A stretch of DNA of 64,000 nt. It comes from Clostridium sp. CMCC3677. GTDB taxonomy: Bacteria > Bacillota > Clostridia > Clostridiales > Clostridiaceae. The notes beneath the pieces are model-generated. The model was not told the DNA's origin, made no database searches, and was given only the letters and a program-made list of their open reading frames with translations. This document shows, in pieces, positions 1 to 9,950 of the stretch. The stretch is taken from positions 124,001-188,000 of the forward strand of contig NZ_JAMQHS010000005.1 in the NCBI RefSeq assembly GCF_023845585.1, read 5' to 3'. How positions within the stretch are numbered: the stretch's first letter is position 1; each line of letters starts with the position of its first letter. Made by a program: the position numbers and the translations under genes.

Positions 1-35
1 ATTAATAGTGGATGTGATAAATTTACAAATTAGGT

Positions 36-740
36 TTAAAGCACAAGTAAGCTACCTCTATCTATTAATTTACCTTTTCTTAAATAAATAGGAGAAACAT
101 CATATTTATATAAAAACTTATTCACTTCATTTCCCCACGTATAATGACTTAATTCACCAAAGAAAGCTATCTTATTATCAGAAATTAGCCCTCCAGTACC
201 TCCAATAAATCCATAATTTAAATTTGGAAGAAGTATATCACCCGGAGGAAGCAAAAGGACATCAAAATCATAATTTATTAGTGTGGAATAAATTCCTACA
301 TCACTTGTTATAAGTGCTTTGTTTCTAACAGGTAGTACAGAGCATTTTGTATATCCTTGAGATACATTGATATTTAACTTAGATGATTGAGAATTTAAGA
401 GAGTATTGTCACTATATTTTAAGTTGTGAATAAAATAATCATCTAAAATTAAAGAATTTAAAATAATATCTTTAGGGTATGTATTAGACAAGTTAGAATT
501 TGAAAGAATATATTTTATATTCTTACTATCCAATAGTTTTATAAATTCTAAAGGGATATCTTTATGAATAATAATTTGATTTTCAGATGAATTGTTTAAT
601 ATATTCATTTGAATATCAGGATGACCATTTATTGAGTCATATACATTATTAGATTTAGGAACTAAAATGGGTTCAATATTAAGTTTGTGTAAATTATTAA
701 TTTCTTCTTTTGTTGCTCTATAGTCAATAAAACAATACAT
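36..740 (-). CDS. DUF6873 family protein (predicted GME fold)
   Basis: A 234-residue soluble protein with no signal peptide or membrane segment. From memory it matches a clostridial family listed as DUF6873, predicted to share the fold of guanidino-group modifying enzymes; no biochemical function is known to me. The C-terminal half has the conserved-looking stretches CSVLPVRNKALITSDVGIY (about residues 132-150) and GFIGGTGGLISDNKIAFFG (about 176-194). The ATG is preceded by a good AAAGGAG. The gene is divergent from ytxC and stands alone. I am confident it is a real gene, moderately sure of the family, and claim no activity. Confidence 0.75.
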   Translation of the reverse strand: MYCFIDYRATKEEINNLHKLNIEPILVPKSNNVYDSINGHPDIQMNILNNSSENQIIIHKDIPLEFIKLLDSKNIKYILSNSNLSNTYPKDIILNSLILDDYFIHNLKYSDNTLLNSQSSKLNINVSQGYTKCSVLPVRNKALITSDVGIYSTLINYDFDVLLLPPGDILLPNLNYGFIGGTGGLISDNKIAFFGELSHYTWGNEVNKFLYKYDVSPIYLRKGKLIDRGSLLVL

Positions 741-892
741 AGTAATACTCCTTTAATATAGTAATTTATAATAAGAAATTACTACAAGATTAAAAAAAAA
801 ACAATAGGATATGAAAATCTAAAATTTAGTATTTTTATAAGTATAAGAGTTTTAAGTTTATTACATACTAATGTAAGAAGGGAGTGAAATCC

Positions 893-1801
893 ATGCTTGT
901 TTTGAAATTAGCTTATAATGATGAATTAGATTTTGTTGGTGAATTACAAGATTTAAGAGAATTGCTAAAGAAAAAAAATATAATAATAGGATTAGTAGAA
1001 AGCATAGAAGATAAGACTCATATTATAAAAATTATTTGTGAAGAAGAACATTATAATGAAAAGGTAAAAGATATTATTAATTTATATGTAAGTAATATTT
1101 TATATAAAGTTGTTATTGAAAATTATAGACAAAAAGAAATGTTTGAATTTTTAACAGAAAATTATTTTTTCTTAAAACAAGATGAAATATTAGAAATAGA
1201 AGATGATATTGTTAAAGTATTAGAATGTGAAAGTGGATTAAAAGATGGTAACTCTATTTATTATTTAAATAAGATGAACGGAATTATTGAAGAGATAAAA
1301 GATTGCATAAAAGAAAAGCAAGAAATTAATATAAATGGATTTATAACATTTAGAATGAAGAAACTTAGAGGCGATATAGAGAAAATAATACAAAAAGTAG
1401 TTGAAAATTATATTGTTGAAAAGGAGTATAAGGAATTTGTTAAGTTATTAAAGTATTTTGTTGATATACAAGATTGCAAGATAGAACTGATAGATATATC
1501 TATAGAAGAAAATGGTAACTATATAGTAACTGATAATTATGGAACAGATTTATTAAAAACATTTAAGGAAGAATTTTCGGATTGTAAGAAAATGAGCGAT
1601 GTTAGTACAGAAGATATATTAATAAGTGGATTAATTACAAACACTCCTAAAAAAATAATAATTCATAATAAAGAGAATTCTATTAATAGAGAATTTTTAG
1701 ATACTATTAATAATGTGTTTGAAGAGAGGGTCGAATATTGCACAGGATGCATGAAATGTGAAAATAAAAAAATAATAATAAAAAGTATTGACACATTATG
1801 A
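893..1801 (+). CDS. ytxC: Putative sporulation protein YtxC
   Basis: A 302-residue protein of the YtxC/DUF1790 type, a family restricted to endospore formers and often found beside infC or thrS. Its molecular role is unknown. It is acidic and lysine-rich without membrane segments. The C-terminal part carries ISGLITNTPKKIIIHN, and the protein ends in a short cysteine cluster, YCTGCMKC. An in-frame GTG at 884 lies inside the Shine-Dalgarno GGAG, so the ATG at 893, eight bases downstream of GGAG, is the better start. The promoter of the infC operon overlaps its 3' end, so infC can be expressed independently of it. Confidence 0.82.
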   Translation: MLVLKLAYNDELDFVGELQDLRELLKKKNIIIGLVESIEDKTHIIKIICEEEHYNEKVKDIINLYVSNILYKVVIENYRQKEMFEFLTENYFFLKQDEILEIEDDIVKVLECESGLKDGNSIYYLNKMNGIIEEIKDCIKEKQEININGFITFRMKKLRGDIEKIIQKVVENYIVEKEYKEFVKLLKYFVDIQDCKIELIDISIEENGNYIVTDNYGTDLLKTFKEEFSDCKKMSDVSTEDILISGLITNTPKKIIIHNKENSINREFLDTINNVFEERVEYCTGCMKCENKKIIIKSIDTL

Positions 1802-1816
1802 AATGCTTGATATAAT
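1788..1816 (+). promoter_or_regulatory. Consensus sigma-A promoter of the infC operon
   Basis: TTGACA at 1788-1793 and TATAAT at 1811-1816 are separated by exactly 17 bases, a perfect vegetative promoter. It overlaps the last codons and stop of ytxC. Transcription would start near 1823, giving a leader of about 145 bases before infC. Confidence 0.92.
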
Positions 1817-1822
1817 TTAGTT

Positions 1823-1945
1823 CGTAAAGAAGAAACATAGCCGTTTCTCACCATACAGTTGTGAAGTACTAGTGTGGTTATATCTCTAGATTTTATCAAT
1901 AGTGATAGTGTAAGACGGCTTATGGCCGTCTTTTATTATGTATAA
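1823..1945 (+). ncRNA. infC-rpmI-rplT leader with attenuator (L20-leader-like)
   Basis: The leader ends in an intrinsic terminator: AGACGGC (1913-1919), loop TTATG, GCCGTCT (1925-1931), then a T-rich tail. An upstream AGCCGT at 1839-1844 is complementary to ACGGCT at 1915-1920, which is the 5' arm of that terminator. The two pairings are therefore mutually exclusive, as expected of an antiterminator. In Bacillus the same operon is controlled by ribosomal protein L20 binding its leader. I infer the same class here from position and the switchable structure; I did not match it to a covariance model. Confidence 0.72.
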
Positions 1946-1966
1946 AATTCCTCGGAGGTGAAAAGT

Positions 1967-2479
1967 ATTAGTAAAGATTATTTTATTAATGAAGAGATAA
2001 GACAAAAAGAATTAAGAGTAGTTGCAAATGATGGAGAACAATTAGGTGTAATTTCTTCAAGAGAAGCTATGAGAATAGCAGAAGAACAAGAGTTAGATTT
2101 AGTTATGATTTCACCAAATGCAAACCCTCCAGTGTGTAAAATAATGGACTTTGGTAAGTTCATATATGAACAATCTAAAAAAGAAAAAGAAGCTAAGAAG
2201 AAACAAAAGGTTGTAAGTGTTAAAGAAGTAAGAGTAAGTCTTACAATAGAAGAACATGACATTGCTATAAAAGCAAAGAATGCCAGAAAATTCTTATTAG
2301 ACGGAGATAAAGTTAAAATCACTGTTAGATTTAGAGGTAGAGAGATGGAATTGACTCATATTGGAGCAAGAATTCTTGATAACTTCGCAAAGAAATTGGA
2401 AGATGTCTGCCAAATAGAAAAGCATCCAAAAAAAGAAGGCAGAAACATGACAATGGTTTTAGGCCCTAAAAAGGGATAA
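1967..2479 (+). CDS. infC: Translation initiation factor IF-3 (ATT start)
   Basis: IF-3 binds the 30S subunit, blocks premature 50S joining and proofreads initiator tRNA and start codon. The IF3-N domain covers about residues 5-75, with [13 protein letters not shown] near 50-62. A lysine-rich linker follows, then IF3-C. A GTG at 1958 lies within the Shine-Dalgarno GGAGGTG (1954-1960) and cannot be used with it. The ATT at 1967 has six bases of spacing and gives 170 residues beginning (I)[11 protein letters not shown], the usual IF-3 N-terminus. ATT starts on infC are known in other bacteria and let IF-3 repress its own translation. First gene of infC-rpmI-rplT. Confidence 0.93.
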   Translation: MSKDYFINEEIRQKELRVVANDGEQLGVISSREAMRIAEEQELDLVMISPNANPPVCKIMDFGKFIYEQSKKEKEAKKKQKVVSVKEVRVSLTIEEHDIAIKAKNARKFLLDGDKVKITVRFRGREMELTHIGARILDNFAKKLEDVCQIEKHPKKEGRNMTMVLGPKKG

Positions 2480-2500
2480 CTTGAGAGGAGGATTTTATTT

Positions 2501-2698
2501 ATGCCAAAAATGAAAAGCCACAGAGGTGCAGCAAAGAGATTTAAGAAAACAGGTACAGGAAAGCTTAAGAGAGCGAAAGCATTCAAAAGCCATATATTAA
2601 CAAAGAAGAGTCCTAAAACTAAGAGAAATCTTAGAAAAGGTGGATACGTATCAAAATCAGAAGAAAAAGTAATGAAAAAATTATTACCATATCTATAA
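2501..2698 (+). CDS. rpmI: 50S ribosomal protein L35
   Basis: A 65-residue, very basic protein starting [18 protein letters not shown], the hallmark of bL35. It is a structural protein of the large ribosomal subunit and is of normal family length. GAGAGGAGG lies upstream of the ATG. It sits 21 bases after infC and is followed by rplT, the standard operon order. It shares control with infC through the leader and its terminator. Confidence 0.97.
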   Translation: MPKMKSHRGAAKRFKKTGTGKLKRAKAFKSHILTKKSPKTKRNLRKGGYVSKSEEKVMKKLLPYL

Positions 2699-2726
2699 TT
2701 TGAAGAGGTTACAGGAGGTTTAAAGC

Positions 2727-3086
2727 ATGGCAAGAGTAAAGAGAGCAAAAAACGCTCGTAAGAATCATAAAAAGGTTTTAAAACTTGCAAAAGGATACTA
2801 CGGTGGAAAGAGTAAGTTATTTAAAACAGCTAACGAATCAGTAATTAGAGCATTAAGAAATTCTTATGTTGGAAGAAAGAATAAAAAGAGAGATTACAGA
2901 AGATTATGGATTGCTAGAATAAATGCAGCAACAAGAATCAATGGTCTTTCATATTCAAAATTCATGAACGGAATTAAATTAGCTGGTATCGATATAAACA
3001 GAAAAATGTTATCAGAAATCGCTATAAATGATGCAAAAGCATTTGCTGATTTAGTAGAAGTAGCTAAAAAACAATTAAACGCTTAA
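2727..3086 (+). CDS. rplT: 50S ribosomal protein L20
   Basis: A 119-residue basic protein with [20 protein letters not shown] at the N-terminus, typical of bL20. It binds 23S rRNA early in large-subunit assembly. In Firmicutes it also represses its own operon by binding the leader RNA; the attenuator before infC makes that likely here. GGAGG precedes the ATG, and a strong terminator follows directly after the gene. Confidence 0.97.
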   Translation: MARVKRAKNARKNHKKVLKLAKGYYGGKSKLFKTANESVIRALRNSYVGRKNKKRDYRRLWIARINAATRINGLSYSKFMNGIKLAGIDINRKMLSEIAINDAKAFADLVEVAKKQLNA

Positions 3087-3087
3087 T

Positions 3088-3116
3088 AAAATGCGACCTA
3101 GGTCGCATTTTTATTA
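3088..3116 (+). terminator. Intrinsic terminator after rplT
   Basis: AAATGCGACC and GGTCGCATTT form a perfect 10-bp stem around TA, followed by TTATTAT. It closes the infC-rpmI-rplT operon. Confidence 0.92.
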
Positions 3117-3234
3117 TATATTGAAAAATATTATAATATAAAAATTATTTATATATCTTTAGTTTACATAAAATTTATATTAAATAGGTAAAATAAAATG
3201 AAGTAATTTTAAATTAACCTTTTGAGGTGAGTAT

Positions 3235-4584
3235 ATGGGAAAAGTTCTGACAAAAAAATCAAGACTTAATGCAGTTCAAGTGCTATCTATAGGTTTTGCT
3301 ATAGTTGTTTTAATAGGAGCACTTATATTAACTTTACCTATTTCTTCTGTCAGCGGTGAAAGTACAAATTTTATAGATGCCATTTTTACATCTACATCAG
3401 CAGTATGTGTTACTGGGTTAGTTACATTAGACACAGGAACTCACTGGAGTACTTTTGGTCAAGTTATAATTATAATGTTAATAGAAATTGGTGGCATGGG
3501 CTTCATGTCTTTTACTACATTTATTGCAATATTATTAGGAAAAAAGATAACTTTAAGGGATAGATTATTAATGCAGGAAGCTATGAACACTTTCAATATT
3601 GAAGGTTTAGTAAGAATGGTTCAATATGTTTTTGCATTAACATTTTCAGTTCAGTTTTTTGGCGCCTTATTATTATCAACTCAGTTCATACCGCAGCTTG
3701 GATTTTCAAAGGGATTATTTTATAGTATATTTCATTCTATTTCAGCATTTTGTAATGCAGGGTTTGATTTATTTGGAAATTTTAATAGTTTAACTGGTTA
3801 TTCTAGTAATATAGTAGTAATATTAAGCATAAGTGCTTTAATAATAATTGGTGGTTTAGGTTTTACAGTATGGCTTGAAATATATAATTATAATAAAAGT
3901 TCTAAAAGATTATCTCTTAATTCTAAGGTGGTATTATTAGTTACTATATTTTTAATTATTTTTGGATTTATATGTATATTTTTATTTGAATATAAGAATA
4001 TGCAAACTATAGGTGGGATGTCTTTTAAAGACAAAATATTAAATTCATTTTTTGCATCTGTATCTCCAAGAACAGCAGGATTTAATAGTATTTCTACTGA
4101 TGATATGACGATGTCTGGTAAATTAATTACTATAATATTAATGTTTATAGGAGGATCATCGGGTTCAACAGCAGGTGGTTTAAAAACTGCTACATTTGGT
4201 GTTCTGATTTTAACAGTAATTTCTGTTTTAAAAGGAAGAGAAGATACTGAAGCATTTGAAAAAAGATTTTCAAAAGATTTAGTATATAAAGCATTTACTT
4301 TATTTTTTATTGCAATGATGCTTGTGATGATAGTGACAATGATTCTTACCATAGTGGAACCAAATCAATCTTTTATAAATTTACTTTATGAAGCAACTTC
4401 AGCTTTTGGTACAGTAGGATTAACTACTGGAGTAACGCAACAATTATCATTTACAGGAAAGATTGTAATAATGCTTACTATGTATTGTGGTAGAGTTGGT
4501 CCATTAACTGTAATTTTAGCATTGTTAAATAGAAAGAAAAAAAAGGGATATAGATATCCAGAAGGTAAGATATTGATAGGATAG
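3235..4584 (+). CDS. ktrB: TrkH/KtrB-family potassium transporter membrane subunit
   Basis: A 449-residue polytopic membrane protein. Four pore-loop repeats of the Trk/Ktr/HKT family are visible: TSAVCVTGLV (near residue 54), SISAFCNAGFD (near 165), SPRTAGFNS (near 277) and TSAFGTVGLTTG (near 387). Each has the filter glycine. The C-terminus RYPEGKILIG is typical of KtrB. It forms the ion-conducting dimer and is gated by the RCK protein encoded 13 bases downstream. The start follows TTGAGGTGAG. I saw no riboswitch in the short 5' region. Confidence 0.92.
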   Translation: MGKVLTKKSRLNAVQVLSIGFAIVVLIGALILTLPISSVSGESTNFIDAIFTSTSAVCVTGLVTLDTGTHWSTFGQVIIIMLIEIGGMGFMSFTTFIAILLGKKITLRDRLLMQEAMNTFNIEGLVRMVQYVFALTFSVQFFGALLLSTQFIPQLGFSKGLFYSIFHSISAFCNAGFDLFGNFNSLTGYSSNIVVILSISALIIIGGLGFTVWLEIYNYNKSSKRLSLNSKVVLLVTIFLIIFGFICIFLFEYKNMQTIGGMSFKDKILNSFFASVSPRTAGFNSISTDDMTMSGKLITIILMFIGGSSGSTAGGLKTATFGVLILTVISVLKGREDTEAFEKRFSKDLVYKAFTLFFIAMMLVMIVTMILTIVEPNQSFINLLYEATSAFGTVGLTTGVTQQLSFTGKIVIMLTMYCGRVGPLTVILALLNRKKKKGYRYPEGKILIG

Positions 4585-4597
4585 GAGTGACTTAGTT

Positions 4598-5266
4598 TTG
4601 GTAAACAAACAATTTGTGGTGATTGGGTTAGGTCGATTTGGTGCTTCTGTTGCTAAGACTTTATATGACTTAGGAAATGATGTTTTAGTAATAGATAAAG
4701 ACGAAGATATAATTCAAGATATTTCTGATAATGTAACTCATGCAGTTCAAATGGATTCTACTGATGAGAATGCATTAAGAACATTAGGACTTAGAAATTT
4801 TGATGTTGCAATTGTAACTATAGGATCTAATATACAAGCAAGCATTATGGCAACATTACTTGTTAAAGAATTAGGTGTTAAATATATAATTGCAAAAGCT
4901 AATAATAAGATACATTCTAAAGTTTTGTATAAAATTGGTGCTGATAGGGTAATATTACCAGAACAAGATATGGGGGTTAGAGTTGCTCATAATTTAGTTT
5001 CTTCTAGTATATTAGATTATATTGAATTATCTTCAGACTACAGTATAATGGAAATTGAAGCTTTAGATGAATGGGATGGAAAAAGTCTAAGGGAAATAAA
5101 ATTAAGAAGTCAGTATGGAATAAATGTTATGGCAATTAAAGAAGGCGAAGATATAAATATATCACCTTCAGCTGATCACATTGTAAAAGCTAAAGATATA
5201 ATAGTAGCTATTGGTTCAGCAGAAGATTTAAGTAAACTTGAGGGTATGATAGTAAGATTAAAATAA
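4598..5266 (+). CDS. ktrA: RCK-domain potassium uptake regulator (KtrA/TrkA)
   Basis: A 222-residue cytosolic protein. The RCK-N Rossmann domain starts VVIGLGRFGASVAKTL (about residues 7-22), with the acidic IDKDED that follows beta-2 for nucleotide binding. An RCK-C domain occupies about residues 140-222. It forms the octameric ring that gates KtrB in response to ATP/ADP; the RCK-C domain is a known c-di-AMP site in the family. The TTG start at 4598 is supported by AGGAGTG eight bases upstream. Co-transcribed with ktrB. Confidence 0.92.
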   Translation: MVNKQFVVIGLGRFGASVAKTLYDLGNDVLVIDKDEDIIQDISDNVTHAVQMDSTDENALRTLGLRNFDVAIVTIGSNIQASIMATLLVKELGVKYIIAKANNKIHSKVLYKIGADRVILPEQDMGVRVAHNLVSSSILDYIELSSDYSIMEIEALDEWDGKSLREIKLRSQYGINVMAIKEGEDINISPSADHIVKAKDIIVAIGSAEDLSKLEGMIVRLK

Positions 5267-5280
5267 TTGAGGTGTAGACT

Positions 5281-6060
5281 TTGATTTTTATTGAAAGTAA
5301 AGAAAATACTATATATAAAGAAGCTAAAAAACTCAAAGAGAGAAAAAATAGAAATAAAATTAATAAATATGTAATTGAAGGATTTAGACTTGTTAATGAA
5401 GCAATAAAAGCAAATTTAGATATAGATTATTTAATATTAACTGAAGTAGGGTATGAAAAATTAGATAATTATATAGATAAAAACAATATAGAAAATAAAA
5501 AGGTTTATTGTATTGCTGATAATTTATTTAAAGATTTAACATCAACAGAAAATCCTCAAGGAATAATTGCTATAGTTAAAATGGAGAATAAAAATCTAGA
5601 TTTTCAAGGGGATTTTTATTTGTTTTGCGATAAAGTACAAGATCCAGGAAATCTAGGAACTATAATAAGAACTGCTCATGCAGCAGGTGTAAATGGAATA
5701 ATATTATCTAAAGGAACTGTAGACATATATAATGAAAAAACAATAAGATCAACAATGGGATCATTGTTTTATATGCCTATATATTATGATGATGATTTTT
5801 CATTAATAAAATCATTGAAAAAAGATGGATTTAAATTAATAGTTACGTCATTAGAAAGTAGTAAAGATTTTTTTAAAGAAGATTTAAAAGGAAAGACTAT
5901 ACTTACAGTTGGCAATGAAGGAAATGGTGTATCTGATGAAGTGTTAGACTTAGCCGATAGAAGAGTTAAAATACCCATGCCAGGTGGAGCAGAATCTTTA
6001 AATGTAGCTATAGCGACATCCATTATAATTTATGAAAAAGTAAGACAAAATTTTAATTGA
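5281..6060 (+). CDS. TrmH/SpoU-family RNA 2'-O-methyltransferase (YsgA-like)
   Basis: A 259-residue SPOUT enzyme that transfers methyl from S-adenosylmethionine to a ribose 2'-OH in rRNA or tRNA. The three SpoU motifs are present: NLGTIIRTAHAAG (about residues 124-136), LTVGNEGNGVSDEV (about 208-221) and IPMPGGAESLNVAIA (about 230-244). The N-terminal 90 residues form a substrate-binding domain. The TTG start follows GAGGTG, 14 bases after ktrA. A gene of this type commonly lies just upstream of pheS in Firmicutes. The target nucleotide cannot be read from sequence. Confidence 0.88.
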   Translation: MIFIESKENTIYKEAKKLKERKNRNKINKYVIEGFRLVNEAIKANLDIDYLILTEVGYEKLDNYIDKNNIENKKVYCIADNLFKDLTSTENPQGIIAIVKMENKNLDFQGDFYLFCDKVQDPGNLGTIIRTAHAAGVNGIILSKGTVDIYNEKTIRSTMGSLFYMPIYYDDDFSLIKSLKKDGFKLIVTSLESSKDFFKEDLKGKTILTVGNEGNGVSDEVLDLADRRVKIPMPGGAESLNVAIATSIIIYEKVRQNFN

Positions 6061-6070
6061 ATTTTTAGTA

Positions 6071-6099
6071 TTGAATTTTAATTAGTTTATTTGTATAAT
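6071..6099 (+). promoter_or_regulatory. Promoter of the pheST T-box transcript
   Basis: TTGAAT at 6071-6076 and TATAAT at 6094-6099 are 17 bases apart. They place a start near 6106, just before T-box stem I. Confidence 0.78.
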
Positions 6100-6105
6100 T
6101 ATAGG

Positions 6106-6360
6106 GAATTAAATAATTATAAACTGTGAATGAGAGAGTAGATATTAGAAAGTTTTTAGGGAGAATAAGTCATAGACTGGAAGCTTATTTAAATGAAATA
6201 ATGTTGAAGTTCACTCAGGAGTTCTAGCTGTGAAATTAAGTAGTAGCTAGCGGTCAATGCCGTTAAATTTTAAGTTGGATTCTTATAATATATTTTTATA
6301 AGTTTCAATTAGGGTGGTAACGCGGATAATTCGTCCCTTTTATAGGGGGACGATTTTTTA
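6106..6360 (+). ncRNA. T-box riboswitch, phenylalanine-specific, upstream of pheS
   Basis: The T-box core TGGTAACGCGG is at 6315-6325. The intrinsic terminator follows: TCGTCCC (6331-6337), GGGACGA (6347-6353), then a T run. Stem I is closed by TGAG (6131-6134) pairing with CTCA (6214-6217), with AGTA on its 5' side. The codon facing AGTA is TTC at 6210-6212, a phenylalanine specifier. The antiterminator bulge TGGT can pair with ACCA, matching the A discriminator of tRNA-Phe. Uncharged tRNA-Phe would stabilise the antiterminator and switch on pheST. Confidence 0.95.
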
Positions 6361-6393
6361 TTGTACATAAAAATGTTTGAAAGGAGAAAAAAC

Positions 6394-7413
6394 ATGAAAG
6401 AAAAACTTAAAGAATTGCAAGAACTTGCATTAAAGCAAATTGAAAATTCAATGAAAAGTAATGAATTAGAAGAAATTAGAGTTAAGTTCTTAGGAAAAAA
6501 AGGGGAACTTACTACAATATTAAGAGGTATGGGGGCATTATCTGCAGAAGAAAGACCTTTAGTAGGAAAGCTAGTTAATGAAGCTAAAGCTAAAGTAGAA
6601 GAAAAATTAGAGACAGCAATAAAGAAAATAAAAGATAAAGAGAAAACAGAAAAACTTGCTAGTGAAACTATAGATATTTCACTTCCAGGTAAAAAGAAGG
6701 TTATAGGAAAGAGACATCCATTAGAATTAACACTTCAAAATATGGAAGATATATTTGTATCAATGGGATTTACAATTGAAGAAGGTCCAGAAGTTGAATA
6801 TGATCACTATAATTTTGAAGCATTAAATATACCTAAAAATCATCCGGCTAGAAGTGAACAAGATACATTATATATAAATGATAATATAGTTCTTAGAACT
6901 CAAACTTCACCAGTTCAAGTTAGAACTATGGAAAATCAAAAGCCACCAATTAAGATGATTTCACCAGGTAAAGTTTATAGATCAGATTCAGTGGATGCAA
7001 CACATTCACCTATATTCTATCAAATGGAGGGTTTGGTTATAGATAAAGGAGTTACTTTTGCAGATTTAAAAGGAACTTTAGAATTATTTGCTAAGAAGAT
7101 GTTTGGCGATAAAGTTCAAACTAAGTTTAGACCACATCACTTCCCATTTACAGAACCATCAGCTGAAATGGATGCAACTTGTTTTGTATGTGGAGGAGAA
7201 GGCTGTAGAGTATGTAAAAATAGTGGATGGATAGAACTTTTAGGTTGTGGTATGGTTCATCCAAATGTACTTAGAAATTGTGGAATAGATCCACAAGTAT
7301 ATAGTGGATTCGCTTTCGGATTTGGTGTTGATAGAATGGTAATGCTTAAGTATGGTATAGATGATATAAGATTACTATACGAAAGTGACATGAGATTCTT
7401 AAATCAATTTTAA
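6394..7413 (+). CDS. pheS: Phenylalanyl-tRNA synthetase alpha subunit
   Basis: A 339-residue class II synthetase catalytic subunit; with PheT it forms the alpha2-beta2 enzyme that charges tRNA-Phe. An N-terminal coiled coil binds tRNA (about residues 1-85). Motif 2 is near [20 protein letters not shown], and motif 3 is [17 protein letters not shown] near the C-terminus. A cysteine cluster [12 protein letters not shown] lies between them, as is usual. A longer reading from TTG at 6361 is possible, but AAAGGAG at 6380-6385 supports the ATG at 6394. Confidence 0.97.
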   Translation: MKEKLKELQELALKQIENSMKSNELEEIRVKFLGKKGELTTILRGMGALSAEERPLVGKLVNEAKAKVEEKLETAIKKIKDKEKTEKLASETIDISLPGKKKVIGKRHPLELTLQNMEDIFVSMGFTIEEGPEVEYDHYNFEALNIPKNHPARSEQDTLYINDNIVLRTQTSPVQVRTMENQKPPIKMISPGKVYRSDSVDATHSPIFYQMEGLVIDKGVTFADLKGTLELFAKKMFGDKVQTKFRPHHFPFTEPSAEMDATCFVCGGEGCRVCKNSGWIELLGCGMVHPNVLRNCGIDPQVYSGFAFGFGVDRMVMLKYGIDDIRLLYESDMRFLNQF

Positions 7414-7447
7414 TAAAGAATTTAAAGGTAAATGAGGAGGAAAAAAT

Positions 7448-9823
7448 ATGAAAGTACCATTTAGTTGGTTACAAGATTATGTTGATATAAATGTTAGCCC
7501 TAAAGAATTAGGAGATAAATTAACTTTAACAGGATCACAATTAGAAGAATTAATAATTCAAGGTGATGTTATAGATAAAGTTGTTACAGGAAAAATTACT
7601 GAAATAGAAAAACATCCGGATGCTGATAAACTAAGCATTTGTCAAGTTGATATTGGAACTGAAACTATTCAAATAGTTACTGCTGCAACAAACATGAAAG
7701 AGCAAGACGTAGTACCAGTAGCTTTACATGGTTCAACATTGGCAGATGGAACTAAGATTAAAAAAGGTAAGCTTAGAGGGGTACCATCAAATGGTATGTT
7801 CTGTTCTGAAGAAGAACTTGGAATTGCAGGAGATGAACCCGTTCATGGATTAATGATTTTACCTACAGATACTAAACTTGGAGTAGAACTTAAAGAATTA
7901 TTAAAGTTAAATAAAGCTATTTTAGATTTTGAAATAACTTCAAATAGACCTGATTGTTTAAGTATAGTTGGTATGGCTAGAGAAACAGCAGCAGCTTTAA
8001 GAACTACTTATAAGATGCCTAATTTAGAATATAAAGTTTCTGGTGAAGGCAATGTAGATAATGAACTAAAAGTTGAAGTAAAAGATGATTTGTGTTTAAG
8101 ATACATGGCTAGAAAAGTTAAAAATGTAAAAGTGAAACCATCACCAGGTTGGCTTCAAGAAAGACTTCTTGAAGCAGGAATAAGACCTATAGATAATATA
8201 GTTGATATTACAAACTTTGTAATGCTTGAATTAGGTCAACCGATGCATGCTTATGATGCTAGAGAAATATCTACTAATAAAATAGTAGTTGAAAGAGCTA
8301 AACAAGGTGAAAAATTCACTACTTTAGATGAAGCTGAAAGAAAATTAGATGACTCTATGCTTTGCATAAAAGATGACAATAAAATAGTTGGATTAGCTGG
8401 AATAATGGGTGGATTAAACTCAGAAATAAAAGAAGATACAACTGAAGTTATTTTCGAATCTGCAAACTTTGATGGTACTAACATAAGAGTTAATTCTAAG
8501 AAGTTAAACTTAAGAAGTGAAGCTTCTGGAAGATTTGAAAAAGATATAGATCCTAACTTGGCTAAACTTGCAATTGATAGAGCATGTGCTTTAATTTGTG
8601 AATTAGGTGCTGGAGAAATTGTAGAAGGAACAATAGATATATATAATAAAAAGAAAGAAACTGGAAAATTAGTTGTTGATTTTAACTGGGTCAATAAATT
8701 CCTTGGAACAGATATTTCTAAAGAAGAAATGAAAAAATGCCTAGATAGTGTTGATTTATTTACAGAAATCCATGGAGACAATTTAAATGTAACAGCTCCA
8801 ACATTTAGAATAGATATAGCTATTAAAGAAGATATAGCAGAAGAAATAGCTAGAATATATGGATATGATGTTATTCCTGCTACAATATTTAGCGTAGCTA
8901 CATCAAGAGAACCTAAATATAGAAAGAGATTATTAGATGATAAAGTAGTAATGCTTGCTACAGGCAGTGGATTAAATCAATCTATAAGTTATTCATTTGT
9001 ATCTCCAAAGGTATTTGATAAAATTAATGTACCAGAAGATAGCGAGCTTAGAAATGTAGTTAGAATTAAAAATCCATTAGGTGAAGATTATAGTGTTATG
9101 AGAACTTCGACTATACCTTCAATGATGGAATGTTTAGGAAGAAATTACTCAAGAAATAATGACTATGTTAGACTATTTGAAATGGCTAAAGTATATATTA
9201 AAAATGAAGATGAAACTAAGATTCCAACTGAAAGAAACATATTAACTATTGGTATGTATGGAGATTGCGATTATTTAGATCTTAAAGGCGCAGTTGAAAA
9301 CATAATAGATGGTCTTGGAATAAAGAATTCTAAATATGAAAGAGAAAGTGAAAATGTAAGTTATCATCCAGGAAAAACTGCAAAACTTGTTATAGGTAAG
9401 AATGTAGTTGGTACTTTAGGAGAAGTTCATTTAGATATAACTGAAAATTATGGTATTGATGTACCTTGCTTTATTGCAGAACTCAACTTAGATGCATTAT
9501 ATGAAAATGCTGACATGGATAAAAAATATAAAGCATTACCTAAATTCCCTGCGGTTACAAGAGATATTGCGTTACTTGTAGATGATAGTATACTAGTTCA
9601 AGAAATTGAAGAGTGCATAAGAAAAGCTGGCGGAAATTTAGTTGAAAAAGTAGAATTATTCGATATATACAAAGGAAAACAAATTCCTGATGGTAAGAAG
9701 AGTATAGCTTATGCTATTTGCTATAGAGCGGATAAAACATTAACAGATAAAGAAGTTAATAAAGTACATGATAAGATATTAAGATCTTTAGAATATAAAT
9801 TAGGTGCTACTTTAAGAGACTAA
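7448..9823 (+). CDS. pheT: Phenylalanyl-tRNA synthetase beta subunit
   Basis: A 791-residue protein of full family length. Domains in order: EMAP-like tRNA-binding domain (about residues 40-150), B3/4 editing domain (about 200-380), B5 domain (about 400-470), the catalytic-like core (about 485-680), and the C-terminal ferredoxin-fold anticodon-binding domain (about 700-791, with [15 protein letters not shown]). It hydrolyses mischarged Tyr-tRNA and supports anticodon recognition. It lies 34 bases after pheS with GAGGAGG before the ATG and is under the same T-box. A terminator follows. Confidence 0.97.
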   Translation: MKVPFSWLQDYVDINVSPKELGDKLTLTGSQLEELIIQGDVIDKVVTGKITEIEKHPDADKLSICQVDIGTETIQIVTAATNMKEQDVVPVALHGSTLADGTKIKKGKLRGVPSNGMFCSEEELGIAGDEPVHGLMILPTDTKLGVELKELLKLNKAILDFEITSNRPDCLSIVGMARETAAALRTTYKMPNLEYKVSGEGNVDNELKVEVKDDLCLRYMARKVKNVKVKPSPGWLQERLLEAGIRPIDNIVDITNFVMLELGQPMHAYDAREISTNKIVVERAKQGEKFTTLDEAERKLDDSMLCIKDDNKIVGLAGIMGGLNSEIKEDTTEVIFESANFDGTNIRVNSKKLNLRSEASGRFEKDIDPNLAKLAIDRACALICELGAGEIVEGTIDIYNKKKETGKLVVDFNWVNKFLGTDISKEEMKKCLDSVDLFTEIHGDNLNVTAPTFRIDIAIKEDIAEEIARIYGYDVIPATIFSVATSREPKYRKRLLDDKVVMLATGSGLNQSISYSFVSPKVFDKINVPEDSELRNVVRIKNPLGEDYSVMRTSTIPSMMECLGRNYSRNNDYVRLFEMAKVYIKNEDETKIPTERNILTIGMYGDCDYLDLKGAVENIIDGLGIKNSKYERESENVSYHPGKTAKLVIGKNVVGTLGEVHLDITENYGIDVPCFIAELNLDALYENADMDKKYKALPKFPAVTRDIALLVDDSILVQEIEECIRKAGGNLVEKVELFDIYKGKQIPDGKKSIAYAICYRADKTLTDKEVNKVHDKILRSLEYKLGATLRD

Positions 9824-9837
9824 TTAAATTGAAATTA

Positions 9838-9880
9838 AAAATGACTGGATTTTATAATTTAAAATCTAGTCATTTTTTTA
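9838..9880 (+). terminator. Intrinsic terminator after pheT
   Basis: ATGACTGGATTTTA (9841-9854) pairs with AAAATCTAGTCAT (9861-9873) with one mismatch, followed by a run of seven T. It ends the pheST transcript. Confidence 0.9.
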
Positions 9881-9950
9881 TACTTTAAGGATAAATAAGT
9901 TTAAGTTTAAATATATTGATATTAAAGTAATTATAGAGGATGGAAATATA

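Noticed and set aside
1663..1899. Minus-strand ORF over the ytxC end and infC promoter
   Set aside because: It lies opposite ytxC and the infC leader, has no Shine-Dalgarno and no recognisable domain; it is a shadow frame.
3117..3234. c-di-AMP (ydaO-type) riboswitch before ktrB
   Set aside because: The gap is only about 120 bases of AT-rich sequence without the conserved core or a terminator.
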